Below, one piece after another: positions 46,560 through 57,689 of a stretch of 64,000 bases of DNA (the stretch's first letter is position 1; every line of letters begins with the position of its first letter). This DNA is from Corythucha ciliata (lineage: Eukaryota; Arthropoda; Insecta; Hemiptera; Tingidae): positions 4,255,009-4,319,008 of the forward strand of contig CM075938.1 in NCBI GenBank assembly GCA_038030265.1, in the 5' to 3' direction. The position numbers were made by a program, and so were the translations under genes. The notes under the pieces are model-generated. The model saw only the letters and a list, made by a program, of their open reading frames with translations. It was not told where the DNA came from and ran no database searches.

Positions 46560-47345
46560 AACTGGTTTGACAGCCTTTTCACTGCCTAAAAATAGTTAAA
46601 ACTAGCTATTTACACTATAAAAACAGTTAAAGTAACTAAAGTCACGCCCAAAAACACAAAACTGTCGATTCGCGTTTTGAAAATGGCTAAAACTGGACTT
46701 CACGCGCCCTAAAAATTGGTTGGCGAATGGTGAACTTCTGAAAAGTGCCTAAAAAGATCATGTCTACCGCCCGAAAGTAGCTAAATCGACCATTCGTGCG
46801 CTAAAATTGGTCAGACTGGCCACTCTTGAGCCAAATATGACCATAATGCGCGCTTTTGGCTTGACGGACTAATCAAGCCTTGAAAACGGCCAAAATGACT
46901 TCACGTGTCCTGGAAATGCCTAAAAAGATGATTCCTTCCCTGAAAATGGCAAAATCGACAAATTTGCGCACCAGGAATGGTCAAACTTCATGGCCTTGGC
47001 TTGATGGACTAAGTATTTGAGCCCTGAAAATGGCAAAACTGACGATTCGTGTCTTTAAAATGGCTAAAATTACTATATTTGAGCCCTAGAATTTGCCGCA
47101 TTTACTTTACGAGCTCTAGAAATGGATTACCCGACGAATCGAGCTCTAAAAATGCCTGAACAAGTGACTCCTGCCCTGAAAATGGCAAAATAGACCATTC
47201 GGAGCGCGGAAAACGGCCAACCCGGCTGTTCTCGCCTTGACATGGGACGTACTGTTAGCTCCTATAACTGGAAAGACTGACTTTATGCGCCCTAAAAATG
47301 GCAATTATAGCTATTCCAGCCTTGAAATCGTCAAATTTACTCTAT
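46560..47345 (-). repeat. family-2 short-period block, reverse of 3960-4885
   Basis: About 31-bp monomers, for example CCCTGAAAATGGCAAAACTG plus ACGATTCGTG (47030-47060), followed by variants at 31-bp spacing. Reverse complement of the family at 3960-4885. Confidence 0.75.
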
Positions 47346-47379
47346 GTGCCCTGAAAAGCTGTGCCCAACAAATTAAAAT

Positions 47380-47570
47380 ATCAATTTTGAAGTAAAATAT
47401 TCAGTTTTGAGGTAAAGTGATATTTTTGGGATGGAACCGCAAGTTTCAGAGTAAAATCTTCAGTTTAGGAACGTTTTTGGGATGAAATCGTAAGTTTTGG
47501 AATTAAAACAGTCAGTTTTGGGGTAAAATGGCCAGTTTTGTATTAAAGTCATCAGTTAGGGGCAACCACG
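47380..47570 (+). repeat. family-3 short-period block (about 20 bp)
   Basis: Words like TTTTGGGGTAAAATGGCCAG recur every 20-22 bp. Distinct from families 1 and 2. Ends at the GGCGTAGCCA terminus at 47571. Confidence 0.7.
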
Positions 47571-47625
47571 GGCGTAGCCAGCGGGGGGCAGGAGCGGGCA
47601 GTTGCTCTCCCCTAGAATAAAAAGC
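47571..47625 (+). repeat. CAGTGGCGTAG-type element terminus
   Basis: GGGCGTAGCCAGCGGGGGGC and a C-rich follow-up. Marks the border between family 3 and family 4. Confidence 0.45.
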
Positions 47626-47639
47626 GCAGATTTCGTGGG

Positions 47640-48360
47640 GCAGCTGATCACCCCTAAATTCCATCAAAAAGTTACAATTTTAATGACTAAAATTCAGCAT
47701 AAAACTTTCGCTGTTTTTTTTTGTTTTTGTTTTTTTGTGAAAACCGAATTTCGCACACGACAAACCTCTGCCTCGCTGAGCAACCAGCATCTCTGATTTC
47801 GACTACTAAGACATCATTTTTACTGATATTTCATTAAAAAAAAAAAAAAAAATTCCCTGATTTGGCTAACAGAAACACAAATTTCTTGTACTAAGCTCCA
47901 TAAAACCAATTTTGCGGATTTTTCTAACTAAAAAAGACCACATTTTCGCTTATCGGTTTCACCGAAAATCCAAAATTCGCGGATGTTTGTTGCTGACAAA
48001 CCGATTTCGAGGGTCGGCTTAATTTGGAAACCGATTTTGCTGATTTTTCGCACTAGGATCCCATTTTCGCAGGTTCGACGGGCAATTTCGTGTGTTTTGG
48101 CTAGCTCAAACCGTGCATGGCCCGCTCTGTCATCCAGATTGGTGGGAGAGGAAATGCCAGCTCTGCTTACCGTCTTAGGTCTAAAATTTGAAGTTTAAAT
48201 CCAAAAGTATCACTTTTCGGGGGGAGAAGTTTCAGTTTTTCGTCATGAAATCCGAAATAGAAGGCTACAAACGACAGTTTTCCAGCAGATATTTTTGACG
48301 GATTGTGACCGTTTCTGTGCAAATTTAGTCTCTGATGACCATGAATTGACGCGATTCTCA
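47640..48360 (+). repeat. family-4 short-period block (about 30 bp)
   Basis: Monomers of the type AAACCGATTTTGCTGATTTT plus TCGCACTAGG, spaced about 30 bp (clearest at 47905-48080). Different from family 1 in sequence. Confidence 0.55.
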
Positions 48361-48530
48361 CCTCCAGGATCCTGTTATCAGCCTGCGAAAGGGCAACGGT
48401 GCATCTGATAGTTTCGCCAGTGAAGCTGCTTACATATCAATCAGTGAGCCCGTACTCGGCCATGCCGAGTCGAGGGTGCCAAAACCGTAGTCTGCTCATA
48501 CGCCATATCCATCAGGCGTGAATCCAGTTT
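48361..48530. other. unique GC-balanced spacer
   Basis: Contains a small palindrome CTCGGCCATGCCGAG at about 48455. No gene or RNA recognised. Confidence 0.35.
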
Positions 48531-49130
48531 TTCTCGAGAGTAGTTACACATAGTTTTTCCCCGATTTTACTCGTGAAAGAGCACTGTTTTTAGCCTCGAA
48601 TTGACGTTTTCCTTAAGTTTAGCTGAAACTCAGTGCTTTTTCTCAATTTTACCTTGAACTAGCCCATTTCTTCATTTTAGCCATGAAAAGGTCTTAAAAA
48701 ATCGTAAAATAACGCATTTTTGATTTAATATTTCAATTACGGCCAGCACTATGGGCAACGCCTATCCACGAATTGATGCGTTCTGTCAAGTTCAGCCGCA
48801 AAAGAACAATTTTTCCTCGATTTTACCCGCGTGAATGAGCTCTATTTCTCAATTTTAGCCGCAAATGAGTGATTTTGCTCAACTCTACGTTGAACGAGCA
48901 GTCTATTTGTCAATTTTAGCTGTTAAAAGAGCTCTATAAACCGTGAATTAGCGCATTTTCTTAATTTCGTCTTGGATTTTGCATCGCAAAACCACCAATT
49001 AGCGTGTTTTTTTTCAATTTCAACCGCGAATTTTAGCCTTGAATGGGTGTTTTTCCTCAGTCTTTAGCCGCAAAATGTTCTTTTCTGGATCTCATCCGCG
49101 AAAGAAACACTTTTTCTCAAGACGTGCCCC
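48530..49130 (-). repeat. family-1 repeat block, B polarity
   Basis: TTTTCTCAATTTTAGCCGC-type monomers, closed on the right by the terminus CTACGCCCCT (49191-49200, reverse AGGGGCGTAG). Confidence 0.78.
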
Positions 49131-49199
49131 CCTCTCCCCCTACTATGGATCCGTGCCCATCTGGCTGCCCACCCCTTGATCACGGACTGGCTACGCCCC

Positions 49200-49720
49200 T
49201 GGGGGCAACACGTCAGCTTTGGCGTGAAATCGTCTGTTTTGGTATAAAATCGTCACATTTGCGATGAATTTGTCATTTTTTGTTGTGAAATCACCTGTTT
49301 TCAAGGCAGAATGGTCTAAAATCACCCGTTTTGAGGAAAACTTGAGTTAAAGTGTGACATTGTCAGTTTTGGAGTAAATTATCTAATTTTGAGGGGAAAT
49401 TGTCGTTTCGGGTGTAAAATATTCATTTTGAAATGGAACAGTAAAGTTTAGTCTTAGGTTAAAATCGCCAGTTTTGTGGTAGCATCTTCATTTTGAGGGG
49501 GGGGGGGCACGTCCGACATGGCCAGGAATTATCGTTTTTTTTGTTTTGTTTTTTTTACTAAAATCGCCAATTGAAGGACATAATCGGCAGTTTTTAGTAC
49601 TGAGTGGTCTGTTAATTGTAATTAAGATCATTTTTTTTGATCCGTTTTGGGTTAAACCCGCCATTTTTAGGCGGAATTCACCAGTTTTGGTGATAATGTC
49701 GGAGTAGTCACAGTGACAAA
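49200..49720 (+). repeat. family-3 short-period block (about 20 bp)
   Basis: Words such as TTGGCGTGAAATCGTCTGTT and TTTTGGTATAAAATCGTCAC every 19-22 bp, broken by G9 and T-rich runs. Confidence 0.7.
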
Positions 49721-49734
49721 ATCACCGACAGTGA

Positions 49735-49951
49735 AATCACACCTCACCTCTATTTGCGGGTATAGAGTCCAAAAATCGCCCCTAACTGAGAGATTGAGGC
49801 TATGGTGAGGCCAGCAAGATGTCCAGATTCAAGAGTGTGCTGGCTGGGTGGAGTGATGACTAAAATGTGAAATTACCCCTCCTCCCCTCATCATTACGGG
49901 ATTTCAATCTGACCCCTCCCCCCCCAGGACAAATTCCCACCTACGCCACTG
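49735..49951. repeat. dispersed unit ending in CTACGCCACTG, copy 1
   Basis: AGTCCAAAAATCGCCCCTAA, then GGCCAGCAAGATGTCCAGAT and AGGACAAATTCCCACCTACG. Matches 62885-63080 closely. The right end, read in reverse, is CAGTGGCGTAGGTGGGAATT. Confidence 0.8.
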
Positions 49952-50469
49952 ACGGAGCGGAGCAGTGTTCGCCCACTATGCTCGGCCTTACGGCGGTGGT
50001 TTGTTACAAGTGTGTACGCGACTTTATTATGACAGTCTTTTCAACTAATGCGAGACTGACGATAAGACTGTATGTGAAAAAAAACAAAAAAAAACAGCAA
50101 GATCCTAAAGCAGTTGTGAAGGGTGAAGCCACATTAGAATTGTGATGCGAATGGTTATCGTAAAATGTGCCTTCGAATATAAATAAGGTGTAAGTAAATC
50201 ACAGATTTAAACACAACGACTCGAGAAAATTCCCGACAGATCTTCCTCTGCTTGGACAATACATTACTATTAACCATCTTTACTTGCTTAAGGTTTATCA
50301 CGACTTCGTTGTTCGGGCAGACTCACGCAGCCTTTCGCCTCCTTCCATTTCCTTTACTATCAACAACTATAAGGGTGGATAACAATTTGAAGGATATTTA
50401 TACGTGGGAAGTCCTTTTGAAGCTACCACTCAAACAGGTTGCCACTTTACTTAGCCATTTATTTACTTT
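49952..50469. other. low-repeat sequence, no gene recognised
   Basis: AT-rich with short frames only. Confidence 0.4.
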
Positions 50470-50891
50470 TTTTCTCTTCGATTATTTTGAGTTTTTGCGA
50501 GTGTCTTATTGATCAAATTGTGTCCATTATTTCATTCATTGATCGTGTTGAATATTTCAAATTGATAGTTACCGTTAAAGAGAAATATATTAGGCTACAA
50601 AATTCACTATTCGTCACGTCGTTAGAATTTGTGTGTTCATATTGTTTTGTATGTTATTATTCCACCAATCGATGACATGGGATGAATATTGAGAGACATG
50701 GAGCTCTTTCCAGCAAATTTTAGAACTTTGGCATTTTTATGAGAACAGAACTTCAGGACAGGCTAGGGCAAATTAATTAATTTTGATGGGTGAGTTTTAA
50801 TGATTATTCACTCGTCTCGGAATCGTTTCATGTGAAAGGCATGTAGTAAGCGAACGACGGGAACATGGAAGTATCGTGGGGTCCTCCACAC
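50470..50891 (-). repeat. left arm of a 5.7-kb-spaced inverted repeat; partial DNA element
   Basis: About 420 bp that is the reverse complement of 56641-57062, including ACGGGAACATGGAAGTA at 50857-50873 and the extra 18 bp TCGTGGGGTCCTCCACAC beyond it. It lacks the other end of the element at 56658-57683, so it is a partial copy. Confidence 0.85.
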
Positions 50892-51181
50892 AAACTTTTT
50901 TAATGAAAAACAAGGGAGAAAAAAAAAGAAGAAAATATTTATTGCTCAAGGAACTAAATCTCTCGATGGACCGAAGTCGCAGGCGCCGGCTGTGAATGCT
51001 GAAAATGCTATTGTTAGGATAACCCCCAGCTAATATTAAACAATTAAAACGTACTGTTTTGGAGTTGATCGACGAGTCCGTGAAGGGGAGACAAAATTAT
51101 ACTCCTGCATCAGGAGTGTTCGCTTCGCGACGGAGGAGATTACGACAGTGAAAGAATGCTTTGAGTGATGAGCGCGTCGAG

Positions 51182-51681
51182 NNNNNNNNNNNNNNNNNNN
51201 NNNNNNNNNNNNNNNNNNNNNNNNNNNNNNNNNNNNNNNNNNNNNNNNNNNNNNNNNNNNNNNNNNNNNNNNNNNNNNNNNNNNNNNNNNNNNNNNNNNN
51301 NNNNNNNNNNNNNNNNNNNNNNNNNNNNNNNNNNNNNNNNNNNNNNNNNNNNNNNNNNNNNNNNNNNNNNNNNNNNNNNNNNNNNNNNNNNNNNNNNNNN
51401 NNNNNNNNNNNNNNNNNNNNNNNNNNNNNNNNNNNNNNNNNNNNNNNNNNNNNNNNNNNNNNNNNNNNNNNNNNNNNNNNNNNNNNNNNNNNNNNNNNNN
51501 NNNNNNNNNNNNNNNNNNNNNNNNNNNNNNNNNNNNNNNNNNNNNNNNNNNNNNNNNNNNNNNNNNNNNNNNNNNNNNNNNNNNNNNNNNNNNNNNNNNN
51601 NNNNNNNNNNNNNNNNNNNNNNNNNNNNNNNNNNNNNNNNNNNNNNNNNNNNNNNNNNNNNNNNNNNNNNNNNNNNNNNNN
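51182..51681. other. assembly gap, exactly 500 N
   Basis: A round-number gap, so true size is unknown. It lies between the two arms of an inverted repeat. Confidence 1.
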
Positions 51682-51800
51682 TTTTTTATGGGCCGAAAGC
51701 GGGTCCAAAATGGGGATTTTCAAAGGTTTTGTGGTGTCGATTTTCATGTTATTTCAAGCCGGATTTGGCAACATCCATGAATAATAAACCCAAAACTAAC
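51682..51800 (+). repeat. dispersed unit also found at 3188-3310
   Basis: ATGGGCCGAAAGCGGGTCCA and CGATTTTCATGTTATTTCAA, followed by TGAATAATAAACCC. Same order with indels at 3188-3310. Confidence 0.75.
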
Positions 51801-51839
51801 CAAAATGACGTTATGTGATGATGGAGTGACACCCTCGAA

Positions 51840-52080
51840 ATGGCTAATCTACAGCTAAAATTGAGAAAAACCGCTACTTCAAGTGGTAGAAACGCTACTG
51901 CACTGGCTAAAATTGAGAAAAAGCGCTAACGAGTGGCTAAAATTGAGGAAAATCACTAAATCGTGGGTAAAATTGAAAAAAAAACAAAAACATCCACAGC
52001 GAAAAGTCAAGAAAAAAACGCCAATGTGGGTCCGAAATGTAATAAAAACGCGGCTAAAAATGAAAAAATTTAGAGAAACT
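51840..52080 (+). repeat. family-1 repeat block, A polarity
   Basis: Monomers alignable with 42415-42640 in order (AATGGCTAATCTACAGCTAA start). Confidence 0.8.
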
Positions 52081-52608
52081 CTAACCTTGTTGTAGACTCA
52101 ACCTTGTTACTACGTTGTTATAAACCGTTTCTTACAGATAGAAAAAAGTCGACCTGTGTGGTTCAAAATAAACCTGTTCAAAAATTGATGAATCGCGAGG
52201 GATATGGTAGGTCTGTTTTTTTGCTGCACTAGTGTAGAAAATCATCTGATATAATTCATTAGTTCGAAATTTATCAATCAAATCATGTGATTTTCTACAC
52301 CAGAAAAACACTAGAGCAGCAAAGAAACGTACCAAATGAAACTTAGTTATTTTTTGTTGCCATAGAAATGACTAATGATGTATAGTCCGTAGATTTTACT
52401 AAGGCTCTATGAGTTCCTACGAGTACTGACAGTCGCCATGTTTGATCCCACCCCTCTCGATATCTCCGTTTCGCTGCTCGTAGGTTAAGTTCAACAGCCA
52501 ATCACAAGCCCTCCTCACCCTAAAATATCACACATTACTTTCTTTTTGTAGGGAGAGAGAGTGGGTGCGTTGATAAATTAACACAACTCTAATGATTCCA
52601 CCCACAAG
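52081..52608. other. low-repeat sequence, no gene recognised
   Basis: Unique, AT-rich. A short imperfect inverted pair TTTTCTGGTGTAGAAAATCA-like / TGTAGAAAATCATCTGATAT occurs around 52230-52310. Confidence 0.35.
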
Positions 52609-52617
52609 TTCTTCATT

Positions 52618-52662
52618 ATACGGTGACCGGTTTCAACTATACATAGTCATCCTCAGAACTAA
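52618..52662 (-). ncRNA. hammerhead-like core of Penelope-like element type
   Basis: On the minus strand: CTGAGGA (fits CUGANGA) at 52656-52650, a hairpin ACTAT-GT-ATAGT, GAAA at 52634-52631, then CCGGTCACCG. This order (CUGANGA, stem II, GAAA, stem III) is the catalytic core of a hammerhead ribozyme, known in Penelope-like elements and retrozymes. Stem III needs a bulge and stem I is not convincing, so activity is doubtful. No Penelope ORF is visible. Could be a decayed relic or chance. Confidence 0.4.
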
Positions 52663-53640
52663 AAACAAAGATAACGGCCAATAGCGAAAACGAGTAAATA
52701 ATTACCCCCCTCCCATCCCATATCACAATAATTACCTTTTTATAACAAAATATAAGAACAAAAAAATTAAGAAATAAAAAACTATGCAACGGGCGTCACA
52801 AACATAATAAAAACAATAAAAACCAACATTAAACATCTCATTCACCGCTCTCAAAACTAAATCACCGCGGCGAGTTCGGAGACCCAGCAGATTCCAGCGA
52901 ACCCAAAAAGGGTAGGCCCAAACACCGATTTCTACTTTTCCCATTGACAGGACATATGGCGTACCTGTGTGTTACTGTAGGTTCTCTAGAGTGGCACCGA
53001 AACGATTCCAAAGAGGTGTAGCAGAACTCTGGAAAAAGGACCCACCCACCCACCACTAGTGACGTTCCCATTGTAACAACCCTTAAAGAGCCCTCGAAAA
53101 ACGATTAATCGTCTACCCATCGGACGAAAAAAATGAGCGACCCGAAAGCTGAAACAGTGGAATAATCGCGAGAAACGTCCAATAAGCGATTCCTCTTCCT
53201 CAAATACTCAATTTGTCCGGTTCATAACCGTCCTAACAGCGCCGCCTACCTCCCAAAAAAGGTATTATTTTGTTACTATTATTATTATTACAAGTGTGAC
53301 TTGTTATTATTATTATTACAACTTACAAATGAAAGTGCGCAGGGGAATCTCCCCTCCACTAGCCTCCACTGCTGGGGACTCCCCCCTTTTTTCCTGGAAG
53401 TACGCTGGGGATATCTCCGGTACTTCACCCCCGTCATCCTCCACTGGGGAATTCTCCGGGTAGTTACCCAATGATGCCCTTAAAAAACCATCGTCGCTGG
53501 GGTTAGTTTTCCGGACGACTACCCCCGGCTTCCCCCCCCCTTTTCACCGTCAGGAGCTAACTTCAGAGTGAAATTCCGCCTTTCCCAAAATGTTTAAACC
53601 GGACACTACCTCGCCACAACAAAACCCGTTACCAACACCG
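52663..53640. other. mixed spacer with TTA and CTGGGGA-type microrepeats
   Basis: TTATTATTATTA runs at about 53275-53310, and a C/G-rich stretch at 53340-53520 with recurring CTGGGGA(N)TCTCC words. No gene recognised. A minus-strand frame at 52862-53071 has no recognisable features. Confidence 0.4.
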
Positions 53641-53934
53641 TCTGCGGTCGAAAACGCACGCGCCGCGGAAATGACTGGTCCGGTCACAGTAACAAAAGTT
53701 GGTCCCTATTTGGATGCTTTCTATGGCTTCCAACTTTTTTAGGACTGAAAATTCTAGACGTTGAGTGAAAATTGCGATTGCGAAAAATAAAATTGGCGTG
53801 CATTGTTTACTTTTAGAGAAAAACGTAGAGAAACAAAACTTGAAAAACGGGATAAACAAAAGAGACACATAAGAAGCGACAACAACAAAAGAGATAAGGA
53901 AAAACAGAAAATATTGTGCAAAACCCACCTCCAC

Positions 53935-53973
53935 CTGGCTCCCACTGAACGTATTTGTTGTAGTGGTTGTGGG
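53935..53973 (-). CDS. probable 39-bp mini-exon of an unidentified gene
   Basis: On the minus strand it is bounded by TATGTTTTTTGCAG and CAG|GTGGAG and reads PTTTTTNTFSGSQ in phase 0 at both ends. Its ending (TNTFSGSQ) resembles the ending of the exon at 54131-54319 (TNTGSGSQ), as if one were a partial duplicate or alternative of the other. Both have sound splice signals. A neighbouring stretch at about 53590-53730 is CpG-rich and open, but no good acceptor precedes it. Function unknown. Confidence 0.45.
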
Positions 53974-54130
53974 CTGCAAAAAACATACACAGGTCAGGAA
54001 TAATATTTTTTCCAAATTGTTGCCCCATTTTTATGTGTTCTTTTGTTAAAGAGAAAGGGTGGAAAATAAGACACAAGGAGAGATATTGAGTGAGAAAGAA
54101 GGAATGACGAGAAACCCATGTACTACTAAC

Positions 54131-54319
54131 CTGGCTACCACTGCCAGTATTTGTCGGTCGTTCGTCATCAACACTGGACGTGGGAACTAATGACGAAGCT
54201 GCGAGTGTCGTCTCGGCTAGTCGCCTCGTCTGAGCGACATTTTCTATCACAATGCCTGGTTTTAATTCCGTTTCGGGCCTACGCGCTGCTCGTGCTTTTT
54301 TCGCTCTTGTTCGTAGCGC
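54131..54319 (-). CDS. probable 63-codon exon of an unidentified gene
   Basis: Minus strand. The acceptor TTATTTATATTTCAG is followed by an exactly 189-bp frame, then CAG|GTTAGT. The product starts ALRTRAKKARAARRPETELK, continues PGIVIENVAQTRRLAETTLA and ends in a Ser/Thr-rich DDERPTNTGSGSQ. Base composition is higher in GC and CpG than the surroundings, as in the abrupt exons. I do not recognise the protein. The basic first part and low-complexity tail suggest a cytoplasmic or nuclear linker and not a folded domain. No partner exons upstream (54360-64000 minus) were found, so the rest would be outside the window or diverged. Confidence 0.5.
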
Positions 54320-54359
54320 CTGAAATATAAATAAGATGAAGCAAGTAAGTCTCAAGGAG

Positions 54360-55790
54360 TAAAGATGCGGACCAACATTGCATTGGCTGATTTAGTTAGG
54401 GGAGACGGGGAGGCTATTAGGGAGTTAGACCTCAGACCTTTATCTATCACAGCTACGCGGTCCTGGTCTCATCAGCCTCACAATCGCGCCTAGTACGGAG
54501 ACGAATGACCGGTCCCCGCCGTTCCCTAAAAAAGCTGACTTCACGGATTTCACCCATTTATACTCAAAATTTCAAGGGTGTTTTGGCTCATTTAAAAGAG
54601 GAATTTCGCGGATCTCGCCCATTTAAAAATACGAAGTGACTGCACGTACAGTACCTACGCGTAAAACGCTATTTCGTTACTGGAAAGGCAAAGTATCGTA
54701 AGCGCCACTTGGCCAACTTTACAGGAGATGCATTTTTCGTTTAGGACAACTTAATGTCGTCTGATTCTCTTGAAAATTTGTGTACGTGACCCTAGTGATT
54801 CATTTTAATTATTTTCATAATTTCAAAACTTTCTCCCATGAGCAAGATACTTTTTAAACATGTTTTGTCGCTTACGATCGAACATGGGAAAACAATTTCT
54901 GTTATTTGGTGCCTACGATTTAGGCGGATACGTTTACTGAATCAGCTCACTGTAGCTTACGTTCTCCCGTGGAGGGTTAAATTCATTTAAAAATTTAAAC
55001 AAATAGTCGTTTTGTTGTTATGTGGACTATGGCAAGTCATAAAAACAAAACATAATTGAACGCATTACACACCCTATTTTAAGAATGACAACAGTAAAGT
55101 CACCAATTTTGGCGTGCATCGAAAGCTATCAATGATAGCGACCTGGTGTTGGTTGCATTTTCGTTGTATAAATACGTGGACAGAATGAGTTTCATTGATC
55201 TCAACCAAGAATTTACATGTTTTTCAAGCGCGAGAAGATAGTACTTGCTATTCCAGTCCCAAAAACCAGATTTATTGTGCACTTTTGGTCTTAACTCAAG
55301 AAGACTATAGTGATATTTGTGAGATTCCACGTTGAAAAATACGTAAGAAATAACAGTAACGTCGGTCTACCATTGAAATTTTCATCAAATTTAAAACTGT
55401 CGCAACTTTATGGGTGAAAACAAGTATTTTTAGTGCTATAGATCGACAAGTTTCTCATGGACAGAAAGAAGTGGTAAATTCAGTTAACTTTCTAAACAGA
55501 TGTTCCTAGAACCATCTAGAAATTTGGGCCCTCAGGGTCCATTAGAAACTTGTCAAGTTATAATTCATATGACGCGGAAATTATTGGCCCTCTATCAACT
55601 TGATTTTGCTTTCATTCGACCAAATCAATCACCAGCATTCACAAATACGTCAGGAACCACGGTGCGGTTCGATTAACCGCACGGTGAAAGCCCCCTACCT
55701 ACGAGATGATGACCATTAGTGGGGCTTTCCTCCACCGTCAGCAGGAAAAATGAACAATAATAAAGAAAACGAATGAAGAAGAAAAAGTGC
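54360..55790. other. low-repeat sequence, no gene recognised
   Basis: Includes a family-4-like fragment at 54540-54640 (TTCACGGATTTCACCCATTT). Otherwise unique AT-rich DNA. Confidence 0.4.
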
Positions 55791-56190
55791 TTATATTCAC
55801 GGCTAAAATTAAGGAAAATTGTTCGTTCGCAGGTGAAATTGGTTTCGCGATGCAACGTCCAAGTCAAAATTAATGAAATTCGCTCACATGCAGGTTATGA
55901 GGACCTTTTCACCGCTACAATTTGAAGGGGGAAAAAATTGCTCAAGGTAGAATTGGGGAAAAGCACTAATTTGCTGCTATAATTGAGGGAAAACGAATTG
56001 GCAAAATTTTCACCGTTTGTTGTTGATTGATGGAATTGTCGTGGCTAAAATTGAGAAATTGCGTTCATCCACAGGTTAAATTGAGGAAAAACTGTTCTTT
56101 TGCGGCTGAAGTTGACAGATCGAACGCACCAATTCGCGGTTAGGCCGCAATTGAAATAATAAATAAAATTGCGTAATTTCACGGTTTTTT
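55790..56190 (+). repeat. family-1 repeat block, A polarity
   Basis: Monomers such as GCACTAATTTGCTGCTATAA at about 55966. Short and degenerate. Confidence 0.7.
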
Positions 56191-56640
56191 GAGACATTTT
56201 AACGGCTTAAATGAAGAAAATGGGTTATTAATATTACCAGTTTTAAAGCCATACAACTTGATTAATGTTCTGTTTTTAGGGTTTTGGCTTTTTTCTTCTT
56301 CTTCTTCGTTTCCTGAGCTTTCGCCTTCTTTTGCTGAAGGCATCGTCATAGAACTTTTTTTTCAAAAAAACATTAATCAAGATAAGCGAAAATGTGTTGT
56401 TTTTTTTAGTGAGAAAAAACCGCAAAATTGGTTTTATGGATCGAAATAAAAGACATTTGAGGAAGAAATGTCAGTAAAAGTGATGTCTTAGTGGTCGAAA
56501 TCAGTGATACTGGTTGCTTAGTGAGGCAGAGATTGTAATGTGCAAAATTTGGTTTTCATATAAAAAAATTTGCGGCTGATATTTAAACATGAAAATCATA
56601 TTTTAACTGCGGCTGCTGGGCTCAAATTCGACTTTAATTG

Positions 56641-57683
56641 TGTGGAGGACCCCACGATACTTCCATGTTCCCGTCGTTCGCTTACAACATGCCTTTCACA
56701 TGAAACAATTCCGACACGAGTGATTAATCATTAAAACTCACCCATCAAAATTAATTAATTTGCCCTAGCCTGTCCTGAAGTTCTGTTCTCATAAAAATGC
56801 CAAAGTTCTAAAATTTGCTGGAAAGAGCTCTATGTCTCTCAATATTCATCCCATGTCAACGATTGATGCAATAATAACACACAAAAAAATATGAACACAC
56901 AAATTCTAACGACGTGACGAATAATGAATTTTGTAGCCTAATATAGTTCTCTTTAACGGTAACTATCAATTTGAAATATTCAACACGATCAATGAATTAA
57001 ATAATGGACACAATTTGATCAATTAGACACTCGCTAAAACTCGAAATAATCGAAGAGAAACGAATCTTCGAATACATCCTCGTCAATTTGTTTAAAAAAT
57101 TAATTTAAAAATAACCAAATTGAAATTCGAAAAAATGGCCAGTTCATCGATGGGGAATTTTGTTGTGGTCATTTTAAGCCATCATGAGAGGAAATCGGAC
57201 TAAAATTCTGGTAGGAGATAGATTTGGGGCAAAAAAAGAGCTGAAACGCATTCCAAACCTTAGCAACTGTACCGCTCAACAAATCTTATTCAAATTTTAG
57301 CAGCGTCTTCTAGGAACCTAGATGACCATTTTGAACGATCGATCATCAAATTTTATAATATTCTCTTGGAATTATAAGGGTCCAACCATTTTTACTCCGA
57401 ACACATTTGTTATAATATCTTCCAAATCGCTCAACCAATCGTTTTCAAATTTTACGGTGTACATCTAGAGATGAAGACACAACTTTTGAGCCATCACTCG
57501 TCCAGATCTGTCGAGAAAAAAGTGGACGACGGACGACGGAGGACGGAGGACGGGCGACAGACGCCATACTGAAAATCGAGATTTAGGCGTTTTCGGGGTC
57601 CAGGAACACGAATCTGGTGTCAGCTAATTTTTTTTTTTTTTTTGCCATTACCAAACTTCCTTCCCTACGGGAACATGGAAGTA
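56641..57683. mobile_element. about 1.03-kb inverted-repeat DNA element
   Basis: TACTTCCATGTTCCCGT at 56658-56674 is matched in reverse at 57667-57683 (ACGGGAACATGGAAGTA), giving 17-bp terminal inverted repeats. A GACGGACGACGGAGGACGG stretch lies at about 57523-57550. The noncoding interior suggests a non-autonomous element. It sits in A-polarity repeats. A partial reverse copy is at 50470-50891, and the shared sequence there runs 18 bp past the left end. Confidence 0.75.
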
Positions 57684-57689
57684 AAATCA

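Noticed and set aside
48440..48490. Structured RNA around CTCGGCCATGCCGAG
   Set aside because: A single short palindrome without supporting stems or conserved motifs.
51097..51818. Long frames of about 210 codons on both strands
   Set aside because: They run through the 500-N gap and exist only because N codons are not stops.
53590..53730. Third exon of the unknown minus-strand gene
   Set aside because: CpG-rich and open in one frame, but the only nearby acceptors either give an immediate stop or lack a pyrimidine tract.
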